Of a stretch of 64,000 nucleotides of DNA, positions 43,001-52,098 are shown in pieces; the first letter of the stretch is position 1; each line of letters opens with the position of its first letter. Below the pieces are notes generated by a model. The model made no database searches. It was not told the origin of the DNA and saw nothing but the letters and a program-made list of their open reading frames with translations. This DNA is from Aminobacter aminovorans. Lineage in GTDB: Bacteria; Pseudomonadota; Alphaproteobacteria; Rhizobiales; Rhizobiaceae. A program made the translations under genes and the position numbers. The stretch spans positions 1,999,501 to 2,063,500 of the forward strand of contig NZ_UFSM01000001.1 in NCBI RefSeq assembly GCF_900445235.1, written 5' to 3'.

Positions 43001-43030
43001 AAAACCCGGCCTTCGTGCCGGGTTTTCTTT
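43001..43030 (+). terminator. Intrinsic terminator of ctrA
   Basis: AAAACCCGGC and GCCGGGTTTT form a perfect 10-bp stem with a six-base loop and a TTTTCTTT tail, 21 bases after the ctrA stop. It may also serve the convergent receiver-domain gene. Confidence 0.9.
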
Positions 43031-43096
43031 ATTCCGAGCACGGATAGGCTGTCTGCGCGCCCGTAAGAATTGCTTGGGCGATAAAACAGGGCCGAA

Positions 43097-43465
43097 TCAG
43101 GCGGCGACGTCGAAGGCGCGGAAACGGTCGAGCAGTTGCGGCCTGGTGAAGGGCTTCAAAAGGTAGCCCTGCGCGCCGGCGCGCTTGGCGCGCATGATGG
43201 CACCGATGTCGACCTCGGTCAGGCAGATCGCGATCTGCGGCTTGACGCGGCCTTCGATGGCGCGGACCCGGCGGATGAAGTCGGTGGTGCCCATGTCCTC
43301 GAGCCCGCCATCGACGACGATGATGTCGGGCATGTCGTAGGCGCACATGTCCAGCCCCTCGGCGCCGGTTGCCGCCTCGACGACGACCATTTCCGGGCTG
43401 TTGAGAATGCGTTTGGCGACTTTGCGGATGACACTCGAATCATCGACGAACAGGCAGCGCTTCAT
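43097..43465 (-). CDS. Single-domain CheY-like response regulator
   Basis: This 122-residue receiver domain begins MKRCLFVDDSSVIRKVAKRI, with acidic pocket DD, a phospho-acceptor Asp in PDIIVVDGGLEDM and the conserved Lys in GYLLKPFTRPQL. There is no output domain. It is not CpdR by sequence. The position between ctrA and chpT suggests a role in the CckA-ChpT phosphorelay or a chemotaxis-like output; that is inference. The 302 bases upstream (43466-43767) contain no gene. Confidence 0.88.
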   Translation of the reverse strand: MKRCLFVDDSSVIRKVAKRILNSPEMVVVEAATGAEGLDMCAYDMPDIIVVDGGLEDMGTTDFIRRVRAIEGRVKPQIAICLTEVDIGAIMRAKRAGAQGYLLKPFTRPQLLDRFRAFDVAA

Positions 43466-43767
43466 ATCCCGGTCCTTTTTGCGGGAACCGAACGCGTCAG
43501 CCGCGCCGGATGCAACGCGACCATAGCCGGGGTGCGTAAAGAAGCCGAAAACCCGAATGGTAAAATTCTTGGAAACATCAGCGGCTCGTCTGCGCCGGTG
43601 CGCACTGCCGCAAGACGTTCATGCCGACGCGCGATAAATTTGGCGAATGCGGCGTGTGTCTTCGAGCGTGCTTGCGGGCAGGCAGCGCTGCTTCCAGCAC
43701 AGAGCCAAATCGTTGCCGCGCGGGCAATGACAAAGATGCTTTGATAATACTGAATGCGCTGTGCCGA

Positions 43768-44397
43768 TTACTCGGCGGTGAGCAGGATCTCCTCGGGCGT
43801 GGCGTGGATCGAGATCGTCATGCCCGCCTCACGCGCCAGGAGCAAAGTATAGTAAGGCTGCACCGAATGGGCGTCGATCGGCTCGTCGGGCTTGTGGCCG
43901 GAGTGCAGTTCGAGGAACTTCGGCGGCACGCGCAGCATCGGGCCGCTTGCCGACAGGATGAATTTGGGCACCGTGTCGACGTTTTCGAGCGTCACGCTCA
44001 GCTTGCCGCCGCGCGGGATCGCAGCATGGGCGACGAGCAGCAGGTTGAGCAGAAGCTTGACCTTGTTCTTGGGCAGCAGTGCGCGCCCGCCGCTCCAGGA
44101 CAGTTCCGGCTTCTCGTTCTTGAGGAATGCGGTCGCAACTGATTCGGCGTCGCCGGTGTCGATCAGCATGCCGGCTGAGCCGGCAGCACCGAAGGCGATG
44201 CGGGCGAATTGCAGCCGCGCCGAGGCGTTGCGGGCGCTGGTGCGGATCAGCCGCATCGCGTCCTCGTCGGCGCCGCCCTCATCAAGCAGTTCGAGGCCAT
44301 TGTTGATGGCGCCGACCGGCGAGATGATGTCGTGGCAGACACGGCTGCACAGCAGCGCTGCGAGGTCAGGGGCGGAAAGCGTCAACAACTCGGCCAT
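43768..44397 (-). CDS. chpT: Histidine phosphotransferase ChpT
   Basis: This 209-residue protein begins MAELLTLSAPDLAALLCSRV and has the phospho-accepting His in CHDIISPVGAINNGLELLDE (about residue 22), the DHp-like helix of ChpT, followed by a degenerate ATPase-like domain (KVKLLLNLLLVAHAAIPRGG). ChpT relays phosphate from CckA to CtrA and CpdR. The start at 44397 has GAGGG 9 bases upstream; the ATG at 44406 lies directly on that site and is less likely. The 342-bp gap to eipA (44398-44739) contains no gene. Confidence 0.93.
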   Translation of the reverse strand: MAELLTLSAPDLAALLCSRVCHDIISPVGAINNGLELLDEGGADEDAMRLIRTSARNASARLQFARIAFGAAGSAGMLIDTGDAESVATAFLKNEKPELSWSGGRALLPKNKVKLLLNLLLVAHAAIPRGGKLSVTLENVDTVPKFILSASGPMLRVPPKFLELHSGHKPDEPIDAHSVQPYYTLLLAREAGMTISIHATPEEILLTAE

Positions 44398-44739
44398 GAA
44401 CGGCATCCCTCGGGTAAAAATGGCTTGAACCACGATCTGGCGGCCATGGACCCGGCAGTACGAATCAGGGCTGGCCTTACAGTACTCTTGGTTACACAGC
44501 GCCGCCTCACGCGGCAAGAAACTGCCGGTAACGCTTGCGCGAAATGGTGGCTTTTCTGCGCAATTCCGGGGTTTTTAACAGCCATTCGTGCCTTCGATCC
44601 GCCATCTTCGTAGGCCAGTTTAATGGTTGAAAAAGGATTACGGCATAGTTTGCCGGAGTTGGACCAGCCAGCCGCCAGCAAGAGCAGCAGCGGGTCCGGG
44701 GCGTCGAGAAAGTGTGCTCCCTGACGGAGATTTGGAAGC

Positions 44740-45321
44740 ATGATTTCCCGATTCTATGGCCGGACGTTTGCCCGGCTTGTTGCCGCGATGTTCGTCCTTG
44801 TCGGCGTTCTGGCATTTTCGACATCTGCGTCTCGCGCGCAGCAATATACCTCGCAGGAGATCCTTGATTCCGGCCATCGCTTCTTTGGCTCGACGTCTGG
44901 CGGTCTTGCCAGCGTGGTCGAGAAGGTTTTCGCGTCCTATGGCCTGCCGAACGGCTATGTGCTCGGCGAAGAGGGATCGGGTGCCTTTGTCGGCGGCCTG
45001 ACCTATGGCGAAGGCACGCTCTATACCAAGAATGCCGGCGACCATAAGGTGTTCTGGCAGGGTCCTTCGCTCGGCTGGGATTTCGGCGGGCAGGGCTCGC
45101 GTACGATGATCCTGGTCTACAATCTGGATGACGTGAACAATCTCTATGATCGTTATGGCGGCGTTGCCGGTTCGGCCTATGTCGTGGCCGGCGTCGGCTT
45201 CAATGTCCTCAAGCGTGGCAACATCCTGCTTGTGCCTGTCCGTACCGGTGTCGGCGCGCGACTGGGCGTCAATCTCGGCTACCTGAAGTTGACCCAGCAG
45301 CCGACCTGGAATCCGTTCTGA
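44740..45321 (+). CDS. eipA: Envelope integrity protein EipA (DUF1134)
   Basis: This 193-residue periplasmic protein has a signal peptide (LVAAMFVLVGVLAFSTSASR, cleavage after RAQ). The mature domain (QQYTSQEILDSGHRFFGSTS, GPSLGWDFGGQGSRTMILVY, GNILLVPVRTGVGARLGVNL) is the DUF1134 beta-barrel described as EipA in Brucella, where it protects the envelope and is directly activated by CtrA. GGAAG lies 4-5 bases upstream. It diverges from chpT. No clear CtrA box was seen upstream. Confidence 0.92.
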   Translation: MISRFYGRTFARLVAAMFVLVGVLAFSTSASRAQQYTSQEILDSGHRFFGSTSGGLASVVEKVFASYGLPNGYVLGEEGSGAFVGGLTYGEGTLYTKNAGDHKVFWQGPSLGWDFGGQGSRTMILVYNLDDVNNLYDRYGGVAGSAYVVAGVGFNVLKRGNILLVPVRTGVGARLGVNLGYLKLTQQPTWNPF

Positions 45322-45427
45322 TTGTGTGAAGAACGGGGTCGATTGGACGCCATTTTGTTGCGGCGGTGCTGGATTCCTGCCATGGGAACATGGCAAACTC
45401 GCGCCTGTCCGTAACGGGTAAAGTGCC

Positions 45428-46576
45428 TTGGTCCAGTCGATCCTGTTTTTCGTTCTTGGCTTCCTGACCGCCGGCTTTGTGGTGCTGCTGATTGCGCCGT
45501 CGGTCTGGCGGCGTGCCGTTTCGGTCACCCGCCAGCGGGTCGAAGCCAAGCTTCCGATGACCCTCGATGAAATCCGCGCCGACAAGGACAGTCTGCGCGC
45601 CGAGCACGCCATGGCGCTGCGCAAGGTCGAGGTTCAGCTCAAGTCAGCGCAGGAAAAGCTCCTGACGCAGGCCGTCGAGCTCAGCCGGAGCCGTGAGGCG
45701 CAAAAGGCCCACGTCACCGACCATGCCGACAAGGATCGCACCCTGAGCGAACTGGAAGCCGCGCGCGGCAGCATGAGCGAGGACATCGCCAAGCGCGACG
45801 AACAGATCAAGGCCCTTGCCGCCCAACTCGTCGAAGCCGAAAGCATGCTGGAGAAGCGGGCACAGGAGATCGAGGAGATTGGCAGGCTCTATGACGAGGC
45901 CAGCCTTTCCTCGAGCAACCGCCAGATCGAATTGGTGAGCCGCGAAAGCCAGATCGGCAAGCTTTCCGACGACATGTCGACGCTGCGTAACCAGCACAAG
46001 AGCAGCGACCTTCGCCTCGCCGAGCTCGAAGCCGACAACAAGGCGGTGCGCGAAGCGCTGAAGGCCGAAACCAAGCGTGCCGGCGAACTCGACAGGAAAT
46101 TGCAGCAGATGGTGTCGTCACTCAGCGACCGCGACGACAAGCTGGAGCGGCGCGAGGCCGAGCTTGGACGGTTGCGTGAAAGCGAACTCGCGCGGGTGCG
46201 CGAGCAACTGAAGGTGCCGCAAGGTGCGACGGAGATCGCTGCGGTCAATGGTACCGCGCAGGCGATGGAGCGGGAGCGGCTAGAAGGACGGCTGACCACG
46301 CTGACGCGTGAGAACAAGCGGCTGAAGGGCGAGTTGTCCAAGGCAGGACGCAGCACGTCGTCTCCCGGCGAGGATTCCCAGCTGCGCGAGCAGATGCACG
46401 AATTGGCGGCCGAGGTCGTGGCGCTTACAGCCAGGCTCGAAGGCGCTGACTCGCCGATCGCCAAGGCGCTTTCCGGTTCAGGCGAAGTCCGCGCGCCGGT
46501 CAATGGTGACGCACCCGCTGTGATCAGCCTGGCCGACCGCGTCCGGGCGCTGCAGAAGCCTGTTCCTGCGGAATAG
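45428..46576 (+). CDS. Membrane-anchored coiled-coil protein of unknown function
   Basis: This 382-residue protein starts at a TTG codon (MVQSILFFVLGFLTAGFVVL) with one N-terminal membrane helix. About 300 residues of Glu/Lys/Arg/Gln-rich coiled coil follow (KDSLRAEHAMALRKVEVQLK, LQQMVSSLSDRDDKLERREA), then a short Pro/Ala-rich tail. No ATG lies in frame near this start. It is 106 bases after eipA and probably co-transcribed, suggesting an envelope or division role. The plan resembles YhcB-type proteins but the sequence does not identify a family. Confidence 0.75.
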   Translation: MVQSILFFVLGFLTAGFVVLLIAPSVWRRAVSVTRQRVEAKLPMTLDEIRADKDSLRAEHAMALRKVEVQLKSAQEKLLTQAVELSRSREAQKAHVTDHADKDRTLSELEAARGSMSEDIAKRDEQIKALAAQLVEAESMLEKRAQEIEEIGRLYDEASLSSSNRQIELVSRESQIGKLSDDMSTLRNQHKSSDLRLAELEADNKAVREALKAETKRAGELDRKLQQMVSSLSDRDDKLERREAELGRLRESELARVREQLKVPQGATEIAAVNGTAQAMERERLEGRLTTLTRENKRLKGELSKAGRSTSSPGEDSQLREQMHELAAEVVALTARLEGADSPIAKALSGSGEVRAPVNGDAPAVISLADRVRALQKPVPAE

Positions 46577-46578
46577 GG

Positions 46579-47382
46579 CTAATCCGACGTTTCGGTGAAG
46601 TGATGCAGCGCGATCGCCGAGGCGGCCGCGACATTGAGGCTGTCGAAACCTGGCGCCATGCGGATTCTTGCCGTCGTCAGCCTTTTCAGCAGGGGCTCGG
46701 GCAGTCCTTCGCCTTCGGTGCCGAGATAGAGCGCCAGCCGCGCGGGACGCCTGATGTCCCTGATATCGGCCTTGCCCGCGGGTGATAGTGCCAGTTGTTC
46801 GAAGCCATGGCGAGTGAGGGCGTCGGCAAGCTCGCCGGCTGTTCCGCCAGCGGCGAATGGCACCTTGAGCGCTGCGCCGACCGACACCCTTATTGCCTTG
46901 CGGTAGAGCGGGTCACAGCAGGTCTGGTCGAGCAGCACCGCATCGGCGCCGAAGGCTGCCGCGTTGCGGAAGATCGAGCCGATATTGTCATGATTGGAGA
47001 TGCCGACCGGCACCGCCACCAGCGCGTGCTCAGGCAGGCAGGCAAGCACATCGTCTACTGAAGCTGGTACGCCCTTGCGGCCGATGGCCAGGATGCCGCG
47101 ATGCATGTGGAAGCCGGCAATCGCGTCCAGGACCGCGCCCGAGGCGACATAGACCGGCATGGCTTCAGGGGCGAGACCAAGCGTCTCGCTCACGCCGGCG
47201 AGCCGGTTTTCGAGAACCAGCACCGACTCCGCCTCGAAGCGCCGTGCTGCGAACAGCACGTTCAGAACGACCTTGCCTTCGGCGATGAAGCGCCCTTCGC
47301 GGCCGACCAGATCGCGCTCGCGGATATCGATATAGGGCGCGACGCGGGGGTCGGCAGGGTCGTCGATGCGGATGATGTTCAT
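46579..47382 (-). CDS. TrmH/SpoU-family RNA 2'-O-methyltransferase
   Basis: This 267-residue protein has an N-terminal substrate-binding region and a C-terminal SPOUT domain with motifs VAVPVGISNHDNIGSIFRNA, VLLDQTCCDPLYRKAIRVSV, LALYLGTEGEGLPEPLLKRL and MAPGFDSLNVAAASAIALHH, which match motifs 1-3 of TrmH-type enzymes. It methylates ribose in tRNA or rRNA; the exact target cannot be told. Its stop lies 3 bases from the coiled-coil gene stop (convergent). Confidence 0.92.
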   Translation of the reverse strand: MNIIRIDDPADPRVAPYIDIRERDLVGREGRFIAEGKVVLNVLFAARRFEAESVLVLENRLAGVSETLGLAPEAMPVYVASGAVLDAIAGFHMHRGILAIGRKGVPASVDDVLACLPEHALVAVPVGISNHDNIGSIFRNAAAFGADAVLLDQTCCDPLYRKAIRVSVGAALKVPFAAGGTAGELADALTRHGFEQLALSPAGKADIRDIRRPARLALYLGTEGEGLPEPLLKRLTTARIRMAPGFDSLNVAAASAIALHHFTETSD

Positions 47383-47446
47383 GGTTGCTTCATAGCGGAG
47401 GGCAGTCCGCTATGGGAGCCTGGAAAGGCTTTGTCCGCTTTGAAGA

Positions 47447-47743
47447 TCAGGCGTCCTCGAAGATGCCTTCCAGCGTGCCGAGCAGCTTGCGCACGGCTTC
47501 GGACTTGCAGGTGTAATAGATCATTTGCCGGTCGCGACGTGTTTCGACCAGTTCTTCATTGCGCAGGCGCGCCAAGTGCTGCGACAAAGCCGACTGGCTC
47601 AGCGAGACCTTTTCGGCGATCGCGCCCACCGACATCTCGGTGTCGAGAAGGTGGCTCATGATCATCAACCGCTTTTCGTTGCCCATGAGAGTGAGCAAGG
47701 ACGCAGCAGCTTCCGCGTTGGCCGACAGTTTTTTCTGTTTCAT
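47447..47743 (-). CDS. ArsR-family regulator, NolR-like
   Basis: This 98-residue winged-helix protein has KRLMIMSHLLDTEMSVGAIA, EKVSLSQSALSQHLARLRNE and ELVETRRDRQMIYYTCKSEA, closely resembling the rhizobial NolR pattern (LSQSALSQHL, TRRD-Q-IYY). It lacks the metal-binding CxC of classical ArsR; a single cysteine lies near residue 79. NolR represses nodulation and other genes, but this one is in a housekeeping area, so a different target is likely. It is 64 bases from the TrmH gene. Confidence 0.85.
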   Translation of the reverse strand: MKQKKLSANAEAAASLLTLMGNEKRLMIMSHLLDTEMSVGAIAEKVSLSQSALSQHLARLRNEELVETRRDRQMIYYTCKSEAVRKLLGTLEGIFEDA

Positions 47744-47871
47744 GGGTACCCCGTGTATCCGTAGTCCTTTTCGGTGTCATGGGGCAACAACACCGAATTA
47801 CCAACTAGATCATCAATGGAATCACTGACCAATCTGGCTAATATATGACAAATCAGCTTTCGCTCAAAAAA

Positions 47872-48636
47872 TCAAGACTTTGCTGCGCGACCTTCTTTTG
47901 CCATTTCGACAAGGCTTCGCCTGAGATCGGCGGCCTCGGCAAGTAACGTAGGGAAAAGCACGCGTCCGGTCTCGTCGCCGGCGGCCAGGTCCATGCCTTC
48001 GGGGTCGAATCCGCTGACCACCCAGCCCTTGTCGTCGAGACGGCCGAAATGTGTGGCATAGATTGCCGTCGCTTCGGTGTGATCGGAATTCATGTGGTCG
48101 AGCGCTGACTGCTCGGCTCCGGCAATCGCTTCCACCGCCGGTCCCTGCAGCAGCAGGTCGTCGCGGCTTAGCAGGTATGCCTTCCCGAAACCGCCATTGA
48201 GGTTGGCACGCTCCAACTCCAGCCGGAAGACGGTGAAGTCGGTGAGGCCGATATAGAGCTTGGCCTTGGGATTGCGGTTGACGTAGCGGCGTTCGGCGCG
48301 GGCGTATTCCGCCGTGCCGCGTTCCAGCTTGCGCGCACGACAGAACAGCGTGATGCGCGGATGGGCGAGGGGGTCGCCCTTGCCGACTTCGCCGACCAAA
48401 AGCGAACAGACGGGATTGGCGACGATGCCCTTGGTGTGGGCGGACAAGCCGGAGATCAGGATCAGCGGCGTGCCATCGACATCGGTTGCCGTGCCGACCC
48501 GGCTGGCAAGCGGCGAACCGGTTTCCGGCTCGATGACGGCAAGCGCGCCATATCGGGCCTTGCGCATCAGCGAACGCGCGAGCGCGGTCGCTTCCGTGGT
48601 GGTCTCCAGAAAGACGTCCTTCTTGCGCTCTTCCAC
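47872..48636 (-). CDS. HugZ-like haem-utilisation/pyridoxamine-phosphate-oxidase-fold protein
   Basis: This 254-residue protein has a split-barrel flavin-like domain (ALARSLMRKARYGALAVIEP, ASRVGTATDVDGTPLILISG, RITLFCRARKL) followed by a DUF2470-type C-terminal domain (EQSALDHMNSDHTEATAIYA). This plan is that of HugZ/HutZ proteins that bind or degrade haem, though many homologues are uncharacterised. It probably starts at GTG 48636, because no ATG lies in frame near it. No haem transporter is adjacent. Confidence 0.82.
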   Translation of the reverse strand: MEERKKDVFLETTTEATALARSLMRKARYGALAVIEPETGSPLASRVGTATDVDGTPLILISGLSAHTKGIVANPVCSLLVGEVGKGDPLAHPRITLFCRARKLERGTAEYARAERRYVNRNPKAKLYIGLTDFTVFRLELERANLNGGFGKAYLLSRDDLLLQGPAVEAIAGAEQSALDHMNSDHTEATAIYATHFGRLDDKGWVVSGFDPEGMDLAAGDETGRVLFPTLLAEAADLRRSLVEMAKEGRAAKS

Positions 48637-48716
48637 TGCTTCACCATCAAATATGACTAATTTAATCTACTTATCTAACGTTGCCGGGCTTTGGCAAGGG
48701 TGTCGTTTCGCCACAA

Positions 48717-48752
48717 GCAAAACAGCCCCGGAAGCTGACGCTGCCGGGGCTG
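48717..48752 (-). terminator. Intrinsic terminator of the SDR gene
   Basis: CAGCCCCGG and CCGGGGCTG form a perfect 9-bp stem with a 12-base loop. On the minus strand TTTTGC follows. It lies 30 bases beyond the SDR stop codon. Confidence 0.82.
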
Positions 48753-48782
48753 CAGGATAACCGATCCTGTGCTGACTGGCGC

Positions 48783-49544
48783 CTATTTCGGCGCCATACG
48801 GATGGCGCCGTCGAGGCGGATTGTCTCGCCGTTGATCATCTGGTTTTCGACGATATGCAATGCCAGCGCGCCATACTCCGACGGCTCGCCGAGGCGTGGC
48901 GGGAACGGCACGGCGGCACCCAGCGAATCCTGCACTTCCTGCGGCATCGCCGCCATCATCGGCGTCTTGAAGATGCCGGGCGCGATGGTGGCGACGCGGA
49001 TGCCCGAACGCGAAAGGTCGCGCGCGACCGGCAAGGTCATGCCGACGACGCCGCCCTTGGAAGCGGAGTAGGCAGCCTGGCCGATCTGGCCGTCATAGGC
49101 GGCGACGGAGGCGGTGTTGATGATGACGCCACGCTCGCCACCGGCCAGCGGTTCGAGCTTGGCGGCAGCATCGGCAAACAGCCGAATCATGTTGAAGGAG
49201 CCGATCAGGTTGACCTCGATCACCTGGCGGAAGACGCTGAGCGGATGCGGGCCGTCCTTGCCGACAGTCTTGACGCCGACGGCGATGCCGGCGCAGTTGA
49301 CCAGGATACGGGCCGTGCCGAGCTTGGCTTCCACTTCGGCAAATGCAGCGACAGCGCTTTCTTCATTGCTGACATCGCAACGCACGGCGACACCGCCGAT
49401 GTCGGCGGCAACTTTCTCGGCACGTTCGAGGCTGAGGTCGAAGATTGCGACCTTGGCGCCCTTGGCTGCGAGTGCGCGCGCGGTGGCTTCGCCAAGGCCG
49501 GAGCCGGCACCGGTGACCACTGCAATCTGCCCGTTTGGATTCAT
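48783..49544 (-). CDS. Short-chain dehydrogenase/reductase (3-hydroxyacyl-CoA dehydrogenase type II-like)
   Basis: This 253-residue enzyme has the cofactor motif [11 protein letters not shown], the NAG motif VNCAGIA, catalytic Ser (INTASVAA) and YSASKGG (Tyr-x3-Lys), and APGIFKTPM. The N-terminus, the [20 protein letters not shown] stretch and the DGAIRMAPK end look like type II 3-hydroxyacyl-CoA dehydrogenases. It oxidises hydroxyacyl-CoA or hydroxysteroids with NAD. It stands alone, with its own terminator. Confidence 0.92.
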   Translation of the reverse strand: MNPNGQIAVVTGAGSGLGEATARALAAKGAKVAIFDLSLERAEKVAADIGGVAVRCDVSNEESAVAAFAEVEAKLGTARILVNCAGIAVGVKTVGKDGPHPLSVFRQVIEVNLIGSFNMIRLFADAAAKLEPLAGGERGVIINTASVAAYDGQIGQAAYSASKGGVVGMTLPVARDLSRSGIRVATIAPGIFKTPMMAAMPQEVQDSLGAAVPFPPRLGEPSEYGALALHIVENQMINGETIRLDGAIRMAPK

Positions 49545-49610
49545 GTCAGCCTGTCCTCTTCTGCTGTTACTGAATTAGCAAGATGGGCGGCACGGGCAAG
49601 TCATCGGCGG

Positions 49611-50147
49611 CTAGGCCGGCTCGGTCGTGCGTTGTGGTGTCTTGGCCAGATTGGCGTGGCAGACCTCGCCGGCCAGTTCGGCAACCGCGCCGGGCACGAT
49701 CTCGTGCGCCAGCAGGCGATTGAGGTCGACAGGCCGCGGCATTTCGATCTGGCCACGTGGGATGCGGGCAAAGCCGAGCGGGCCGTAATAGGGCTCATCG
49801 CCGACGAGGATGACGGCGGGTTCGTTCGATTTTTCCGCAGCGGCAAGAGCCATGGCGACCAGCTTGCGGCCGATGCCCATATTCTTGAAGTCGGGCCGCA
49901 CGGCAAGCGGGCCCAGCATCTGTGCCCGGCCGGCGCCGGCGGCGATCGGCGTCATCCTGACCGAGGCGATGACCTGGCCACCATGCATGGCGACGAAGGA
50001 CAGCGAACGGTCGTGCGGACCGCCTTCGCGGATCTTGTAGGCTGCGCGTGTGAACCGACCCGGGCCAAAGGCCTCGGCGTTGATTTCATCGATTTCGAGA
50101 TCGTGCGCCGGAGCTTCCGGCATGTAGGTGACGTCGGCGAGGGTCAT
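49611..50147 (-). CDS. GNAT-family N-acetyltransferase (YhbS-like)
   Basis: This 178-residue GNAT protein has acetyl-CoA-binding motif A in LGPLAVRPDFKNMGIGRKLV (about residues 78-97) and LVGDEPYYGPLGFARIPRGQ, typical of YhbS-like acetyltransferases. The substrate is not known. It is 66 bases from the SDR gene on the same strand but probably has its own promoter in the 272-bp gap upstream. Confidence 0.9.
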   Translation of the reverse strand: MTLADVTYMPEAPAHDLEIDEINAEAFGPGRFTRAAYKIREGGPHDRSLSFVAMHGGQVIASVRMTPIAAGAGRAQMLGPLAVRPDFKNMGIGRKLVAMALAAAEKSNEPAVILVGDEPYYGPLGFARIPRGQIEMPRPVDLNRLLAHEIVPGAVAELAGEVCHANLAKTPQRTTEPA

Positions 50148-50419
50148 ATTCTTTGCAATCCGGTACCGTGGGATGAGGTGCCGCGGGCATGCCGCAGCAG
50201 TCGCAAGTCAGCGCTTCAAGCGCGTGCGCTCATTCGTCGTCGGTCGACCCGGATATTTGCAAAACAATGTGACATCGAAATGCCCGCTACCATCATTTGA
50301 AGCGCCCGTCCATCGTGCATTTGGCCGATGTGCGTCCGGCGTTGACAATCCGTTCAGCGAGTAGCCCTTCGGCTGCAGTCGCCGAGCTCCTACATCGTGG
50401 CAAACGAAAGGATTTCACG

Positions 50420-51409
50420 ATGGGATTGCTGGTTGAAGGCAAATGGCAGGATCGCTGGTACGACACCAAGTCGACAGGCGGCAAATTCGTGCGCTCGCAT
50501 TCGCAATGGCGCGATTTCGTCACCGTCGACGGCATGCCGGCGGCAGGCCGGACGCGTGGCTTCAAGGCCGAGCCGGGGCGCTATCACCTGTATGTTTCGC
50601 TCGCCTGTCCCTGGGCGCACCGAACGCTGATCTTCCGAGCACTGAAGAGGCTCAAGGACATCATCTCGGTGTCGGTCGTCCATCACTACATGGGCGAGAA
50701 TGGCTGGACCTTCCGCACTGACGATGGCGCCACCGGCGACACGCTCTACGGCCTCGACTACCTGCATCAGATCTACACCATGGCCGATCCGACCTATTCG
50801 GGCCGCGTCACCGTGCCGGTGCTGTGGGACAAGAAGGAAAAGACGATCGTCTCCAACGAGTCGTCCGAGATCATCCGGATGCTGAACTCGGCTTTCGACG
50901 CATGGGGCGACGCCTCGGTCGACTTTCACCCCGAAGCGCTGCGCGGCGAGATCGATGCGGTCAACGAGCTTGTCTATGCGTCGATCAACAACGGCGTCTA
51001 CCGCGCCGGCTTCGCCACCACCCAGGCCGCATATGAGGAGGCCTTCAACGAACTGTTCGCCGCGCTCGACACGCTTGAAGACCGCCTGTCGCGCCAGCGC
51101 TATCTCGTCGGCAACACCCTGACGGAGGCAGATTGGCGGCTGTTCACGACGCTGGTGCGCTTCGACCCCGTCTATGTCGGCCACTTCAAGACCAATCTGC
51201 GCCGGATCGCAGACTACCCGAACCTGTCGAACTACCTGCGTGAGCTTTATCAGGTGCAGGGCGTGGCCGAGACCGTGAACATGCTGCACGTCAAGGCGCA
51301 TTATTACGGCAGCCACACCGGCATCAACCCGACCGGCATCGTGCCGGTGGGACCGGAGATGGATCTCAGCGCGCCGCACAACCGGGGGAAGCTGCTGAAG
51401 GCGGCTTGA
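50420..51409 (+). CDS. Glutathionyl-hydroquinone reductase (YqjG/ECM4-type glutathione transferase)
   Basis: This 329-residue omega-like glutathione transferase has the active-site motif SLACPWAHRTLIFRAL (catalytic Cys near residue 62), the VTVPVLWDKKEKTIVSNESS loop and the family C-terminal signature HYYGSHTGINPTGIVPVGP. These enzymes reduce glutathionyl-(chloro)hydroquinones. AAAGGA lies 8 bases before the ATG at 50420; an earlier in-frame start is less likely. Confidence 0.94.
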   Translation: MGLLVEGKWQDRWYDTKSTGGKFVRSHSQWRDFVTVDGMPAAGRTRGFKAEPGRYHLYVSLACPWAHRTLIFRALKRLKDIISVSVVHHYMGENGWTFRTDDGATGDTLYGLDYLHQIYTMADPTYSGRVTVPVLWDKKEKTIVSNESSEIIRMLNSAFDAWGDASVDFHPEALRGEIDAVNELVYASINNGVYRAGFATTQAAYEEAFNELFAALDTLEDRLSRQRYLVGNTLTEADWRLFTTLVRFDPVYVGHFKTNLRRIADYPNLSNYLRELYQVQGVAETVNMLHVKAHYYGSHTGINPTGIVPVGPEMDLSAPHNRGKLLKAA

Positions 51410-51550
51410 GGGCAATTTCGCCGCGGTATGAGCCCCCACTCCGGCGTGCTATGCGCCACCTCTCCCCCGTCGAACCGGGCGATGTGCTTTCCGGTCGACA
51501 TCCCGCAGAGGCGAAGCGAGCCTCGAAGGACGCAGCTGAACTTGTGCGCC

Positions 51551-52045
51551 TCACCAATAGGGCGACGCTTCCTTGCCGTCGAACACCTCGGCGATCCTTC
51601 GCCGCGTCGCTGGCGTCGTGCCCTCCGGCAACGCGTCGAGCGGGAAAAATCCAGCCTCGGCGATTTCATGGTCGGGTTGCTTTGGCGTTTCCTGCCTGAA
51701 GGCCTCGACCAGGTAGAAGCCGACATGATCGCGCTTGGTCGCCTGCCTATTGAGGTGGATCGACTTGAGGATCGGTGGGGCGGTGAGGATGATGTTGCCT
51801 TCCTCTTCCAGTTCGCGCGCCAGCGACTCGACAAAGGTCTCGCCGGTTTCGACGCCGCCGCCGGGCAATTGCCAGCCGGGCACATAGGTGTGGCGGATGA
51901 GGAAGATGGAGTTGTTGGCAGTGTCGTGGACGAGGCCGCGCACGCCGAGCGTCATCGGCCGCCGCAGCAGGAAATAAAGGTGGAAGAGGCTGCCGCGCAG
52001 CCGTGCCCAGGGTTTTTGGCGAAGCGGATTGGGGGCACTGCTCAT
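51551..52045 (-). CDS. Nudix hydrolase
   Basis: This 164-residue protein has a full Nudix box, starting GGGVETGETFVESLARELEE and continuing EGN (G-x5-E-x7-R-E-x-E-E-x-G), with LIRHTYVPGWQLPGG before it. Nudix enzymes cleave nucleoside diphosphate derivatives; the substrate is not predictable. ATGs at 52045 (MSSAPNPLRQK) and 52060 are both in frame. It diverges from the metallophosphoesterase gene, with overlapping promoter regions. Confidence 0.9.
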   Translation of the reverse strand: MSSAPNPLRQKPWARLRGSLFHLYFLLRRPMTLGVRGLVHDTANNSIFLIRHTYVPGWQLPGGGVETGETFVESLARELEEEGNIILTAPPILKSIHLNRQATKRDHVGFYLVEAFRQETPKQPDHEIAEAGFFPLDALPEGTTPATRRRIAEVFDGKEASPYW

Positions 52046-52098
52046 CAGACATGCCGCCATGGGTGGAAAGCTGCGTATGCGTGACCTAAAAGGAAACA

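Noticed and set aside
51416..51480. Possible REP-like remnant after the glutathionyl-hydroquinone reductase gene (CCCCCACTCC...CACCTCTCCCCC)
   Set aside because: It resembles dispersed rhizobial sequence that I remember, but there is only one copy in the window and no clear boundary.
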